From Lineus longissimus (lineage: Eukaryota; Nemertea; Pilidiophora; Heteronemertea; Lineidae), in the NCBI RefSeq assembly GCF_910592395.1, contig NC_088325.1:11908109-11972108 (forward strand): a DNA stretch of 64,000 nucleotides, in the 5' to 3' direction. The notes beneath the pieces were generated by a model, which made no database searches, was not told where the DNA came from, and saw only the letters and a program-made list of their open reading frames with translations. Each line of letters opens with the position of its first letter. The first letter of the stretch is position 1. Of the stretch, positions 25,203-37,810 are shown piece by piece. The position numbers and the translations under genes are program-made.

Positions 25203-27112
25203 CTAAACTGTGTGCAATGTGGTCAAGTCAAAACATTGGAAAACTGTGCGGTTTTTGTGTTGGCTGGCGGTTCCTACTGTCATGGATAAAAGCTAAAAGC
25301 CATCCATGGCATGCACTCTATCATCAAATCAAGTCATCACAATAAAGGACGAAGGACCCACTAGCGACAAAAACATCGCATTTTCTGTCCGATTTCCTCA
25401 TCGACCCAACACAACTCATGGCGACAGTTTTCAATCATCGATAACTCGCAAGTAGTTTTATTTCCCGCCTCATTGCCTTTAATCCTAGTGTCGGACCAAT
25501 CAACCTCGGTCTATTGACAACCGGACAAATGGATTGTCAAAGTTAATCCTATCAGATTATTAATATTATTATAGATGTGTCTGTGTCATTTAGTCACAAG
25601 TAAATTTCATTTCTTTTTGTGTAGGAGGCCGTGATTTTTCTCAAGACGGTAAGACAGTCTCGATGCAGAAATGGCATGACAGTGAAACAGTATTTGCCAC
25701 TTTTCTTGACACACACAAATAAAACCGTTGCAGTTCATGTCACAATTTGATTTGATAAAAAAATACTGTGCTACTTTGCCAGTTGAAGGGCATCAGTACA
25801 AAAGGCCCACGTTTCATGTGAAACAGATGCACCAAAACTAGCTAAATAGCATCTAGTACAGAGTACGTCTTATTGCCACTTCTTCATGGTACACTGTAGG
25901 CAAATTGAGCTATTGGCGTGCTTGCTTGTTTACCCTCAGCAACTTACATGTTTGAAACTAGCAACAGATTTTGCTGACAACCAATTAAATCAGGAGCGTT
26001 GTCAGGGAAGAAATGTCCCCTCATCACACGGAATTCGACACCATCTATTTCCAAGGAGACAAAAAGGGCCAATTGATGTAAATGACAGGACTTCTTCTAT
26101 ACGACCATTATTAAAAACATGAGATTCAGAGTCGAAAATGGGGGAGCTTTTTATAAATTGGTTGAAGACAATTGCAATGGTGTAATGATTACCAGACAAG
26201 AATTGGAGCTCTTGATTAGGGCCATGACATGACTATTGAGAATCTCCAACTGAATTCCTTTCTGAAGAGACTTCCATCACTTCTGCCCTGAAGGGTACTT
26301 TCAGTCGACAAGATTCTCCAACGGCCAGGGTCTGAAGTGTTGAATTGCTCTTGACATATTTAGTGTTTATATTGCAGACAGGAGACAACGAAATGTGACC
26401 AAGCTCGTAATATTCCAATCTAAATTTACGTGAGGTATTTCCATGACATCATCTTGTCCCCAGAACTCAACTATATTTGAGAATAAACTCCATTGGTTCG
26501 ATCATATCAAAGATTAAGGGCAGATGTTCTTCGATAGAGCTTCAGACTCCAGTTAAATGGATCAGTACTATCCTTAAGGGCTCATATGTCGCCTGTAAGG
26601 TCTTACTTATCTTCTTTAAGATCTTCTCCGATTTCTCCAAGATTAGGGACTTGTGACAAAAGCTGGTCGGACCAACTGTCCAGGGTTAATGGACTTAGCG
26701 ATATACGTATTCAGTTGGGAGTCGGAGGTGAGGGCTTATGTGACAACACTTCCTCCCGGGCTCATGATGACCTTTGTTACTGTTACATAATAGAAGAAGA
26801 TAACAAGGACACTGATGACCACATCCATAAGGAAAAAGTTAGAGTCGTCACCTTGCAGGTTTCAGCATGTCGTTAACCATGAAACATTTGTGATGCTAAA
26901 AGTTGGCAAATCTGTCTTTTTTCAATTGGTGCTGAAAGAAAAGATATCTCATCTGCTGCCAAAATTTTACTGTTCACTACAGTTAAAGTCTTTGAGCGTA
27001 CTAACTTTGTGTGTTCGACAGTGCATTCGTGAAAGCCATAGAAATGCTAACAAAAATGTTACAAAGAAGTTATCAATGACGGGAACAACTACATTTAATA
27101 GCAAATCTGGAT
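25203..27112. other. No gene seen
   Basis: AT-rich. The open frame at 26586-26876 (plus, 96 codons) and the overlapping 26815-27129 frame are unrecognised and within chance expectation. Confidence 0.45.
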
Positions 27113-27427
27113 TCATCCGCTGCCGATAAAGTTAAAACCACAAAAAAAATGTTCATCAGTCGCAGTGGTTGGGGGAAAATGAGGCAAGTCCACTGCGTCT
27201 GGAATCCACGAATAGCTGGTACTCTTGACCTCAACATACTTGACATCAAAGTTTGTTGGACAAACTTGCCAGGGTGATATTGGTGTGAAGACATCACTAA
27301 CATGTTGACTTTCTTTACACTTCCTGTTTGTGTCTGTGGTAGTTGAGGACTTGCTCCAAGTCGTTTTGGGGAACAGACAAGTAGTGACATCAACCTCTTT
27401 AGAACATATGTCCATTAAAGAGAACAT
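27113..27427 (-). CDS. Doubtful 104-codon open frame, Cys-containing
   Basis: A minus-strand ATG frame is preceded by an in-frame TGA and runs 104 codons. The product has five spaced cysteines and Thr/Ser-rich stretches, so its composition looks more protein-like than most frames here. There is no signal peptide, membrane segment or known motif. A second long frame overlaps it in another register. It could be chance or a small lineage-specific gene. Confidence 0.12.
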   Translation of the reverse strand: MFSLMDICSKEVDVTTCLFPKTTWSKSSTTTDTNRKCKESQHVSDVFTPISPWQVCPTNFDVKYVEVKSTSYSWIPDAVDLPHFPPTTATDEHFFCGFNFIGSG

Positions 27428-28046
27428 ATTACCAGATCATGACTCAAACCCCAGGGTTTGAACAGTCAGGCTTGGGGTCCTCGATGGGCGAAAAGATTAG
27501 TGGATAATTCGAGGTTGAAGTGTGAAGTCAGATGTCACCAATATCCCTTTAATATCGTGATATAAACCGAAAATCATTATGAGAGATCAGCATCAGTGTG
27601 ATACTACATGTGGCGGCACATGTTGGCAGGCAGGGTTATTATCCTCCTGGCCAGGTAAATCCCATGCCCCAGTTGTCCCTTTGATACCCCGATTTCCTTG
27701 GGATGGTATGCACTGACTTTGGTGTCAACGAGGATGGACCTCAGTTCCGCTGCTAATTATAACCATTGTTCCTCTGATGTCACGAGAGGAAAACAAAGAC
27801 GGCATCCGTATGGAAGGTATCATGTTTAGGAAGACAGAGACAATGGCAACATCCGCAGATGAGGGAATTAGGTAATCTTCTGATCTTGGGTTTAGAATGT
27901 CATTCCATTATTGATAAGGGATTGTTTGCCCTTTACGGGTAAATGTGTGTGGTGTGACCTCAGTGTTGACAAGAGTTGTTCTAAATAGCAGCCCATCCTG
28001 AAAAAAAGTTATGATTTGCTGAGCAGCTTTTGGGATAACTAGAGGG
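27428..28046. other. No gene seen
   Basis: AT-rich spacer leading into the GAT microsatellite, with no features beyond short open frames. Confidence 0.5.
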
Positions 28047-28070
28047 TGATGATGATGATGATGATGATGA
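28047..28070. repeat. (TGA)8 microsatellite
   Basis: Eight uninterrupted TGA/GAT triplets span 24 bp. They are probably polymorphic in length. They are not inside a recognisable frame. Confidence 0.95.
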
Positions 28071-28520
28071 CTGCCTTATCAGCCTGTTCATAGGTTAAAG
28101 GGACATGGTCAGCCTCCTAATCTCGTCCTCAAGGAATGATTATGTTTTTCAAATTAGCACCAACACACTCACCCATTGCTGGTAACAATGTTTGCTCTTT
28201 GGTAAATTGGTTTTCATCCCGATCACAATTGCAAAATACAAACCTCGCACAACTTCTCAAATCCTCAATCCTCAATTCCTCGCTCTCCAGGATGACCACT
28301 GCCGACATTTTGCAACATCTTCCAACCACCATCCAAAACCTTCCTTGCATTTCCGCCACATTCATATCTGCCATCTTAATTAGTCATGTTGTATCACTGG
28401 TAATCTATGATCCATCGCATTGAGAATTGGATGGAAATGATCGCAATCTCTGACGATTCTGATTATCCGATAATGGATTAGAGATTATCTTGGATTATCA
28501 TTAAACTGTAATAATTGTCA
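28071..28520. other. No gene; GGATTA-rich patch
   Basis: Open frames at 28136-28423 on both strands are unrecognised. The interval 28455-28500 has several GATTATC/GGATTA motifs close together, which are the core of K50 homeodomain (Otx/Pitx type) sites. Confidence 0.3.
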
Positions 28521-28600
28521 TCAAGAGGGCATCGTGGGCTATTGTATGATGTCCAGGCTCCATGAGGAAAATGTCATGGGTTCAATTCCTACACTGACTC
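28521..28600 (+). repeat. tRNA-like SINE head, decayed
   Basis: A B-box-like gggttcaattcc at 28578-28589 follows an A-box-like gtgggctattgta near 28534 at roughly tRNA spacing. No cloverleaf can be drawn. It is probably a remnant of a tRNA-derived SINE. Confidence 0.3.
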
Positions 28601-29244
28601 AATCGGAAGGGACTATTGGAATAGGTTACAATAATGTGTGTCTTTCTCATGTCATACTGGCTAAGGGTAATTTCAAAATATCCTTAAGACTAATGTGACC
28701 ATCATTTTGTGTTGACACAAAGAAAAACAAGAAGAAGCCCAGCCATTAACCTGTGTGAACCTTTTTAACTAGAAAAGAATAGAACTAAAAGGTCATAATA
28801 TTTTAATCATCTCCAAAAACACACAGAAAATCACTATCGACTATTTTATCAAACACACGTAAATTCTGAAACAGATTACATTTTCATGCCATGTTGAAAT
28901 CATATTGGAGATACATGTACCTAATGTAAAAGAAAGCATTAAAGGAGTGATTTAATGGGATATAAAGGTTGCAGGCTCCCAAAGGAGACATTTCAATGAC
29001 AGAGAACACACGCGAGGCATGCTCAGGATATTTTGAGAGGAATAGCTAGTGCAGTAGTGCACTAGAGAAGCATCTGTTAAAACAATTTGAAACTGAAGTT
29101 ATGCCATCATCATGATCATGGAATACGAATTTTGGTTCTATTTTATCTTAATTATCCACGGCGTAAGTATCTTTGAAACGACCATTGTTGATCTCTCTTA
29201 CACAACATCTCGAGACAAGACCAAAAACAAAACTCACAAAGGCT
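28601..29244. other. No gene seen
   Basis: AT-rich unique sequence with no open frame of note. Confidence 0.5.
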
Positions 29245-29315
29245 GCCACTGGCTGTGTCAATGTCCTTGAAATGGCCAATACTAAAAGGTGCCACTGGCT
29301 GTGTCAATGTCCTTG
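29245..29315. repeat. 25-bp direct repeat, 46-bp period
   Basis: A 25-bp unit beginning gccactggctgtgtcaatgt occurs perfectly at 29245-29269 and 29291-29315. A third faint echo (gccaccactgacgttgtcaa) lies at 29361. Perfect identity suggests a recent tandem duplication. Confidence 0.85.
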
Positions 29316-30651
29316 TCCACGGAACTCTCGTCCATGACACCTCGAGAAACGACTAAGAGGCCACCACTGACGTTGTCAAGAAGTAATGACAAAAGCTCAC
29401 CCATCATGCCAATGCGAACTTAATATCATTGATGAAATTTTATTTTTTTACATCACATCCCAAAAAACTTTCACCTAATAGCCAAGGGTAAAGTCAAACA
29501 AACTAAGACCAATGGCAAATAGCTGCGTTGCGCCATCAGAAAAATGCCTCATGGATAAACGGTCACCTGGCTGGTTTAGCGCGGCATAATTGACGTGGAC
29601 AGCCTCTCAAGACAGCGGAAGTGGCCGCCACTTCAAAGGCTACAGCAAGACAAGATCGGAAGATGGGCATAATTTGTCGCTATAGCGCCATGAGCCTCAG
29701 GTGCCTGCCATTACTTTCAAAGGGAATTACGCCAAAGATATTGGAGAATTTTTTTATCTTGGAGTTTTCTTTAATAATTAGGTAACAAATTTAGCCATAA
29801 ATAGGAGTTTCTTTCCCGAGCGCTTCTAGTTTTTTTGTGTTTTGGACCAAGTTTAGAACAATTTTCCCGGACATACCACCTCGAACAATAGCCATACCAG
29901 AGAAAGGACTGGAGAAAAGAAGAAAGCAGAAGTACTTTTTCGTCATCCTCAGGAAATCTTTCTCTTTCATGATGTTCACCTTCATAACTACCAGAAATCC
30001 AATCACAATGCCCTCCCCATTCCCGTCTATGCACCCATTTCCATCAATATCACCCTTTTAGCAGTGAATGGTTATTGGTACTAGCATAGTTTTTAGCCCC
30101 GAATCAATATCCTCCGCATTCCGAAATACTAGTCAGACGCAGAGTCGATTTTTCAATGGTATGTTTTTTAACATTTCATTTACATTTCACAAGTAATTTT
30201 TTTCAATCAATATGTTTCTGAACGAAATTTTTTATAATTATCATCACAGTCTTAAAATAGAATTTCATGTACTTTATTCTGAAAATAGACACAGCAGCCT
30301 ATTTTTCGGAAAAGTTTGCCATCAGGATTTGTTTATCACCTTTTATGTTATCAGGATTAAACGAAAAAGCTTTTTTCATACAATATCATTGTAGTTCTAT
30401 TTGAAGGTACATGTACAGATCGATACAAAGAGTCTAGTTCCAAATCGCTTCTGACATTTGTGATAGTCTCGACTTTTAGGTCAAGGTGCAGACTGCCTAT
30501 CATCACTTCTCCCACAGCAGGCCTTTGTATTTCTCCGAAAATACACTCAATCAAAGTTTTATCAATTTTTGTGAGTGTATTTTCGACCCAAGGTCTGCTT
30601 TCAGAGGATGTATCATCATGATTTTAACCAGGCCATATGCCAACAATGGCA
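29316..30651. other. No gene seen
   Basis: Overlapping open frames at 29771-30061 occur on both strands. One has an acidic Asp/Gly/Asn stretch that looks calcium-loop-like but has no further support. The rest is AT-rich. Confidence 0.45.
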
Positions 30652-30775
30652 GATTTAGGGGGTCACAAGAGGCACACGTCCCCTCTTTTCGGTGGAGATC
30701 AAAGATTTTTTAGGGCACCTCCCTGAAGAAGCAACAATCTACTCTAAATTCTAGCCCTCTAGATGCCTGGAAAAC
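30652..30775 (+). repeat. Dispersed repeat family E, copy 2
   Basis: This matches 22988-23110 block by block: gatttaggggg, ttttcggtggagatcaaaga, 'tttagggcacct', 'gaagaagcaacaa' and 'tagccctctagat'. It has the same orientation and small indels. Confidence 0.65.
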
Positions 30776-31405
30776 GCATAATTGGCACTTCAATATCCAA
30801 GTTTTTCTGGGTAGCACCTCAATTTCACTATTGTAGCTTCGGTCCTATCATTGAGTGGGATGCTGATCCTGCCCTTCCTAAATTACTGGATCCACAAGCA
30901 CAGGCATTTGACCATCCTGAACCTCATGGTCTGTACTCCCTTTAAACATAGATGAGATGCAAAAACCTTGGTGGTCAAGATGGCATTTGTATTGACTGTC
31001 TAAGCCTGAACAAATATTAACATATGACATTCCCTTTATTTCTCAATATTTTTATTTCCTCTGGTGCGATAGTCTTCATGTCAACAATGACCCAATGGGT
31101 GTAAATGGAGTATTTTTCCCAATATTTTTTCAAACCAGTAACAGAATCTTAATAGGGTTACCATGAGTTTCACAAATTGTCAGTGACCATTCCATCTCAC
31201 GAGAATTCAAGCTCAAATAAAAAGTAATGGACCAGGGACCATGTGCTCACCTTGGGTAATGTTAATGGATATGGGGAGAACAGTTTTGGTCACAGATGTA
31301 AATTTTGCGATCTTAGAGGAAGTGGTGTCTCACAGCGGAAGTGCAGCTTTCTTTCCTGGGGCAGTTTATATTAATATTCTGTCACAAAACTGAGCTAAAA
31401 ATAAG
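30776..31405. other. No gene seen
   Basis: AT-rich spacer between repeat copies of families E and D, with no coding signal. Confidence 0.5.
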
Positions 31406-31641
31406 GTCAAATCAAAACCCTGCATGATATGTGATGTATCCTTGCTAGGAGAACCTACCATAAAAATGTTATCAAAAATTCATTGTCGGAGGTCATCTGA
31501 CCTGGGGGTCTTGTGTACAAAGTTTCAAGTTCATAGCTCGAGTGGTTAAGAAACGTGCCACGGTTTTTGAAATAGGATACGACGGACGACGACGATGGAC
31601 ACTGCGGTGTTGTATAGACTCCCCTATGGTGAGCCAAAAAT
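31406..31641 (+). repeat. Dispersed repeat family D, copy 2
   Basis: This starts gtcaaatcaaaaccc. It continues through acaaagtttcaagttc, 'gaaacgtgccac' and a gacggacgacgacgatgg run, and ends 'atggtgagccaaaaa'. The overlapping minus-strand 111-codon frame (31455-31790) is a by-product of the repeat and is not annotated as a gene. Confidence 0.6.
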
Positions 31642-34600
31642 AACATTTTCATCAGAAATCTGATTGAATATTGGAGTCGATGATGAGATTTCCTCTTTTC
31701 CATCATGCATGTCATGCGCTCATGTACGAGGCTTCTCCTGTCCAACAAGACACATGACCTTGTCAATTGGGGGTCAAGGTCGTTAACCATGGCCTAAATC
31801 CCTATCAGTAAGTCCAATGGAACATGATGCTTGCTTCTTCGCCAAGCAGTCTTTGAAAATTTTGAGTCACTTTTTAAAATATTTTTGATAGAACTGGCAG
31901 AGTATCTTGCAGGTTTCTTTATGCAGATGCCTATTAAAATGATTATTATGACTTTTTTATGCTGGCCAAAATCACATGCAGGTACAGACCAGAAGCAACG
32001 AATCTAATTTCATTGGTCTACTGTTGAGTTGTTCGTTTTTTCCTCAAATAGTGATACATCAATCAGACAGCTGTCATTGGCGGCACTTTTGATGAAAAGC
32101 CGCAGATATTTATAGAGATTATAGATCCTAGCCTCCGATATATCAAGCAAAAAAATATTTGCTATTTAATAGTGATAGGAAATATGACAGTGATGCGCAA
32201 AGCAGAAAGGCAGAATTTGCATCATGGACTCTAATCACTGCCATGCCACAATACTCGCTCTCTGCGAAATTCGTCGAAAAAACAAGAGGCCCAATGGCCG
32301 GATGATCAGCTGACGGTTGCAAAGAGTGCAGTCACAGTGACAGTGAGCAGTGCCTGAAAGTGAAAAGGGACCCAGTTGTTTTTCTCATGTAATGCTTACA
32401 AATGAAAAGATCTGGAAAGTCTTTTTTTGATTTTTGGGGAAATTTTCATGGTCTTTTCTGCCGGGACAATTCATCTAGGGCATATGATAATATCCACTGC
32501 CAGACGTCATGAGAATGAATCACCGCATCTGCCAAAGAAGATAACTGAACAAGACGCCGACAAAAATATTCAATCAAAGCACGGCAGATATTCGTTCATG
32601 TTCAAAATCCACTTACGGTAAGCGCCAACTCAAAATTACCAATAATTCAAAGGAAAAAGACTCGCTACAAATGGTAATAAACCGCAACAAAACGTACACA
32701 GTCGAATAAATTTAGATACCACTTCCGAGGAAATTTTCAATTTTCCAGTGCAGCTATTTATCACCGCAATACCCAAGAACAATCACATTATGCAGCGTCT
32801 CATTGCCGTAGATTCGAATTTGATGCACTGATTTGTGGTTGGATGATTTTTATGACATTTGATTATTCTCTTTGGAGTTGCTGGGGGTGATGAACTGAAT
32901 GAAATAGGGGAAGAGTGATCACAAATGGGAACTTGATTGCAAGTCAAGTTGATTGACTGTTCGTGTGCAGTCTTTGTAAAGCTCAAGTGCTTTTAAGGGA
33001 TAACCTTAGATTGTTGTCGCCATGAAATATGGCTTGTTTTGATCTGGGGAGAAGGGAGGTAGCAAGATACAGCTCGACGTGTAAACTTCCGTCAACATCC
33101 ATTTCAAGTTAACTTGAAATGAATTGATGATAGAAATACCTTACCTTATTCCATGGGGACTCGCGGATCAGGACATCTGAAACGAGGTAAATATAAAAGT
33201 ATAAATTATCTGTTGAATGCTGCGCAATAGCCTTTGAATGATGAAATGTCAAACGATTCATGAAAGCTTGAAATAATATAGAATAAATCGATAGAATGGA
33301 TTTCGAGAAATATCAATTTGATGGCATTGGCACCCACATTATTGATATGATTCTAGCACAGAAGCAGGTCTATAGGAATGAGCTAGGGCAATGGATGGTA
33401 TCCAAGTGACTTGTATACGCTCTTTGGGAACTGCATCTGGTCTGACTTATAGTGTCAATGTGTCGTTAGATAGGAGAGGCACCTATTGGCAGCTTTTTGT
33501 AACTTAATCTGGCCAACCTGGCCCGTGGTCCGTCCCTTTTGAGATGAATTGTTCAGTTGCTCACATCAAGAATAACAACCACTAGCCTTTATTAATTCTT
33601 ACTCATATGTATCATATATGACGCCATAGTGTGATCACAATCAAATCAAAGGAGGTTTCTAGTGTTCCCCATATTTCAATGTTTCTTGTGACTGACTGAA
33701 TAATACTCTTGAATCAACCGATTATGTCTGGTGAAGAGAGTCGGCCCCTGACCTTGCATATACTGGGAAAGAAAATCCCATTAAAACATTTCAGTTTCTT
33801 TATCCAATTTCTGCCTCATTCCCCTCACATTGGTGATCACGCCGCCCATAAATATAAAAAATTTTGGGTATAGTCCAGGTGTCACAAAAAACATCTAGTT
33901 GGATAAAAACTTCAGTGATGATCTACCAATCATTCCCTGATAATCAATCCATATTAACCCAATAGCACTACCCTTTGGTTAAATACCTTCAATAAGGCTA
34001 AAACTCTACACCACTTGACCAAAGATATAATGGACTTAAGAACATTAGAATTGATTATCACTCTCTGCCTGCAGCATACCCTGGGTGCAAGAACACCAAG
34101 CCAATAAAACAAAATCTGACAAAAAAAAGTTTAGGGATTACTTTTTTCATTTCCTAAGAACGATAAATTAATCACAGAAGTAACCCAATGATGGATATAA
34201 CCACAATCAAACAATGGCACCAGAATCCGAAGCGAGATGCACGCAAGCTCGGACCTCGCCATCTCGCTCTGTTACATTCCGCTCAAACAATGTCAAAGCT
34301 GTGGCAGGAACTTATTGATCGGCGTAAGATTTTTGTTCCTGATACGGTTTCATAAAAACGACAAGGATTAACTCGGTGACAACCCAAGGCCATTATATCA
34401 CTGGATCGAGTGGGCGTTTAACCCACTGTGGTTAGGGAATAACTGATAGTGAGGATACAGAGGTCACAATAATCTTGTTAAGAAAATCCTGATGATAGCT
34501 AGGATTTTCTTTGATGGTTTCAAAGTTGGATTTTATAGTCATCTCAAATCAATGAAAGCTATCATACAACTTCCAACATAGGCATAACAGTTTCTTAAAT

Positions 34601-35284
34601 CATCACAAGTCGATTTCCATGGAGCATACCAGTTAGGCAAAATGTTTAGTGAAAACTAGCTTTTCCAAGTTCAGCATCAACAATGGTTTCAAAGGTGTAT
34701 CTTCTGTCTGACAACATCTACTTGAAAATCCTGATAGTGTGAGAAAGGACAATATAAAAGGGTCACCCAAAGGTTAATTTGTAGTCCTCTTTAAAAAAGA
34801 TGAGGTCCTCTGTATGCCAACAATTGACTCCTTATACAAGACTGTACCCTTACTTAATGTTTGGGAAAAAATTATGCCCCTGTGGAGAGGACAACTTTCT
34901 TCACAAAAGATACAATAACTTCATGGTGATTACAATCGATAAACATAACAATTTCTTTTTCAGAGTTAGGATTTATAATCAACAATGGACAATGACTTAC
35001 AAACTTATCTACACTGAAAAAGAAAGGAAGAGGTAACTATCTATTTGGCATAAAGGTATTAGAAGATTACCAGGTGAGAGAGTGAAAAATAGTCTACGCT
35101 TGCCTGATTATCTGAAGATAAACACCCCTTAACAAAGAAGGCTGCACCGCCCCTCACTTACGGAAGAGAAAGCATTCATAGAAATCAGATAAACACAATA
35201 AAGATGGACACCTTCAGTGTTTGCAAACAAATTATTGGGCGCTTGAGGGGAAATATTTTTGATCTTTTGTTGGAGAAGCCTTAT
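31642..35284. other. No gene; one 22-bp palindrome
   Basis: AT-rich. The only notable structure is the perfect palindrome at 33100-33121, listed separately. A TATA-like tataaaag at about 34753 lies 50 bp before a 78-codon frame, but nothing else supports a promoter. Confidence 0.45.
33100..33121. other. Perfect 22-bp palindrome centred on GTTAAC
   Basis: The half-site catttcaagtt is followed directly by its reverse complement, with no spacer. Such a two-fold site could bind a dimeric regulator, or could be chance. Confidence 0.8.
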
Positions 35285-35995
35285 CACACCAGAGTCAAAA
35301 GAATTGAAGACAAAAGGGAGGACACTTCTCAGATGTGAGGCTAGGAATCACAGCTAGCCTCAGGCAAGGGGCGGAGAGTTTAGGGTACCTGAACTTGCAC
35401 CGATGAACCTCAAGACTTGCTTTCTCCTAGCTACTCACCAAAGTGTAGGTGTCTCCTCCCCTCAGAGAAATTGTCTCTGAGCGGTCTCTTTTGTTTCAAG
35501 GTGCATTTGATGACAAAGACAAAACACTTCATAGATATGAGTTACGAACCCTGTGGTAGGCGGCCGAGAGTGAGTTTTCACTTTCAGCCCGATAACCACT
35601 CCCCAAGTTATCAGATTTTTCATGTTTTGAAATCCGCTTTTGTCATTGCCATCATGTCCACTTCGCTTACCAATCAACTTTGTACCAACATATAAATCTG
35701 ATGGTCATCAAAGAATTCCTCTCCCATAGCTCCACACCAAAGGACAACAGACTCCTCTGTTTCAGAGAAGTGTCTCCGAGCAGTGATCCCTTTCCTATAA
35801 AGTACACTCGAGTCAAAAGAACTGATGACAAGGACTGGACACTTCACAGACATGAGGTAGGAACCCTGGGGTAGAAGAAGACTTTCTGGTACTTGATTGT
35901 ACCCACACACTGATTAGATGACTACACAAAGAGTTTTTTCCCAAGGCTGCTCACCAAAGGACAACAGAGCTTGCCCGTCTTCCATCTCTTTCAAG
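35285..35995 (+). repeat. Diverged tandem duplication, three to four units
   Basis: Related blocks recur. 'gagtcaaaagaa(t/c)tga(a/t)gacaa' plus 'gacacttc(t/a)cagatgtgagg(c)ta' is seen at 35292, partly at 35508 and again at 35811. 'ctcaccaaag(g)(a)caacag' plus 'tcagagaa(g)tgtctc(c/t)gagc' is seen at 35437, 35735 and partly 35951. The spacing is uneven (200-310 bp), so the units have gained and lost sequence. No matching gene is known to me. Confidence 0.5.
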
Positions 35996-37701
35996 AAATA
36001 CCTCCAAAGCTATATCTTTTCTTTTTCAGGGAAACTAGGAGGCAGGCCCCCTTTTGTTGATGTTTAAACACAAAGAAACTGAAGGAAGAGTTCAGCTAGA
36101 GAAAGCTGTGAAGGAATGATAAGAAGTTGCTGGGGAGGGGGGAGGGAAGGCAATGATTGTTTTTCCTTCAAAAAAACTCTCTCTTTCTCTTGCCACAACA
36201 ATGAATGGTTTACCCATGTTGCAAGAGTACCAACAAAAGCCACTCACTAAGAACTTCTCAAACCTAGACAGCATCCTCTCTAAAACAAATTAAGGTACCC
36301 AGGAAAGTAAAGTGCCCTTTTTCATGTCGCATTGATCGCTTTGAAGAAGAATGAGGCAGTCAGGATCTTAAGATGAAGAAGGATGTCAAAATGATAATTG
36401 ACAAGACAAGATAATTGCCTAGACACTCACAGCAGAGCAGTAAGAGGAACCCCTCAAATACTTCTTGACGGGAAAGATAGTGTTGAAAGTAATATGTCAA
36501 GAGAGTGATGAAGGTTTTCTGTACAAATATGACAAGAACAAAGAATAACTTGGGAGGTGACCATATTATTTTCCAGTTGAAAAGACCCTTAACAAGCTGT
36601 AAAGAAGGTTCTCATGTTGAAAGTACGTTTTTACCCCAAAAAGATTACCAGTTCTCGGCCATCACAAGACACCTAGATCACAGCTAATAATTAGCGGCTA
36701 TTTCCTATATGCATATCAATTTCACTTGAAAAGGATTCCTATCAAAGCCAGCTTTCATACTCGCTAGTACATGTCCAGTAATTGTGTATTCAAGAAAAAT
36801 AAAATACTCTTGTTTCACCAATTACACTACACACTGTACCAAAATGGACACAGGGGACAGGTCAGAACCATTGGGCAACTTGGTGTTGCTATAAGCCACT
36901 GTCTTTCCAAATCGGACACTATGAATGGTATCGAACCACCCTGTGCTTACTTCTCTCATTTAATGAATAATCAGAAATGATCTCAGATCAGTGAAATAAG
37001 AGTACATTCTAAATGATAATTGCAGAGTTATAAAGGGATAAACAGTTCAAGCAGACATCTAAAGAAACTATAACACTAGAAAAAGCAGCGATTTTTCTGA
37101 CTGGATGCTCATCGAATGTAAATTGTCCTTGAAAGGGATTGTTTAGCCCTGCCTTCAAAGCTACAGCATCTCAACCAGTCTCTTTGACCAGACAAAGAAC
37201 ACCTCTGGGTATGACGAACAATAGTTAACAAGAATAGCTATCCATCATTAGCAGTTCAGGTGCATGTTGACATTTTCGTGGGATGAACACTTTCAAACAT
37301 GAGAAATCCTACAGGGACCCTTCACCAGATGAGATGAAACAAAAGGATGTTTCCTGTAAGAATACAAGGACAGGTTGTCAACGAAAGAAGAAACAAACCC
37401 ATGAAAGGGTACATGTCTTTCCTTTATTCGCAGGAGGAGATGAAACAAGGACTAGTTTCATATAGCAAGTTTCATACAGCAAGCACCATTCTCCGAAAAT
37501 TCAAATTCTAGAAATTCGTTATGCTCACCATTTGAAACAGGGTACCCATGTACACATCGTCGTTATTCTAGGCAAAAAATTATCACAGAAAATCTCACGC
37601 TGAGAAAGAATTCATCCATCCACCTGCATCATTAGGACTTTTAAAGAATAGAAATAAATTGGAAACCATAATAATAGGCTGATTCACTGCCCTTGGTAGT
37701 G
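35996..37701. other. No gene seen
   Basis: AT-rich, with open frames up to 69 codons only. Confidence 0.5.
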
Positions 37702-37810
37702 TTGGTAGTAAAAGTGCCCTTGAGATTGCAGATGTTGTACCCTAAGGGATTTTATAGTCCTTGATGGTACAAGTGTACTTGAAATTGAGAAAGTTATACC
37801 CCTTAGAGAT
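37702..37810. repeat. Direct repeat, 59-bp period
   Basis: A 50-bp segment starting ttggtagtaaaagtgccctt at 37702 is repeated in diverged form (ttgatggtacaagtgtactt) at 37761. A 119-codon minus-strand frame across it is not recognised. Confidence 0.65.

Noticed and set aside
29791-30051. Calcium-binding loop protein on the minus strand
   Set aside because: A short D-x-D-G-N-G-like stretch occurs, but it comes from a doubled gatggaaatggg-type DNA repeat and no second structural feature follows.
31455-31790. 111-codon minus-strand gene
   Set aside because: Most of it overlaps dispersed repeat D, which has a copy elsewhere. The frame is a by-product.
34751-35036. TATA-driven small gene
   Set aside because: A tataaaag lies 50 bp before an ATG frame of 78 codons. 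The motif is common in AT-rich DNA and the peptide has no features.
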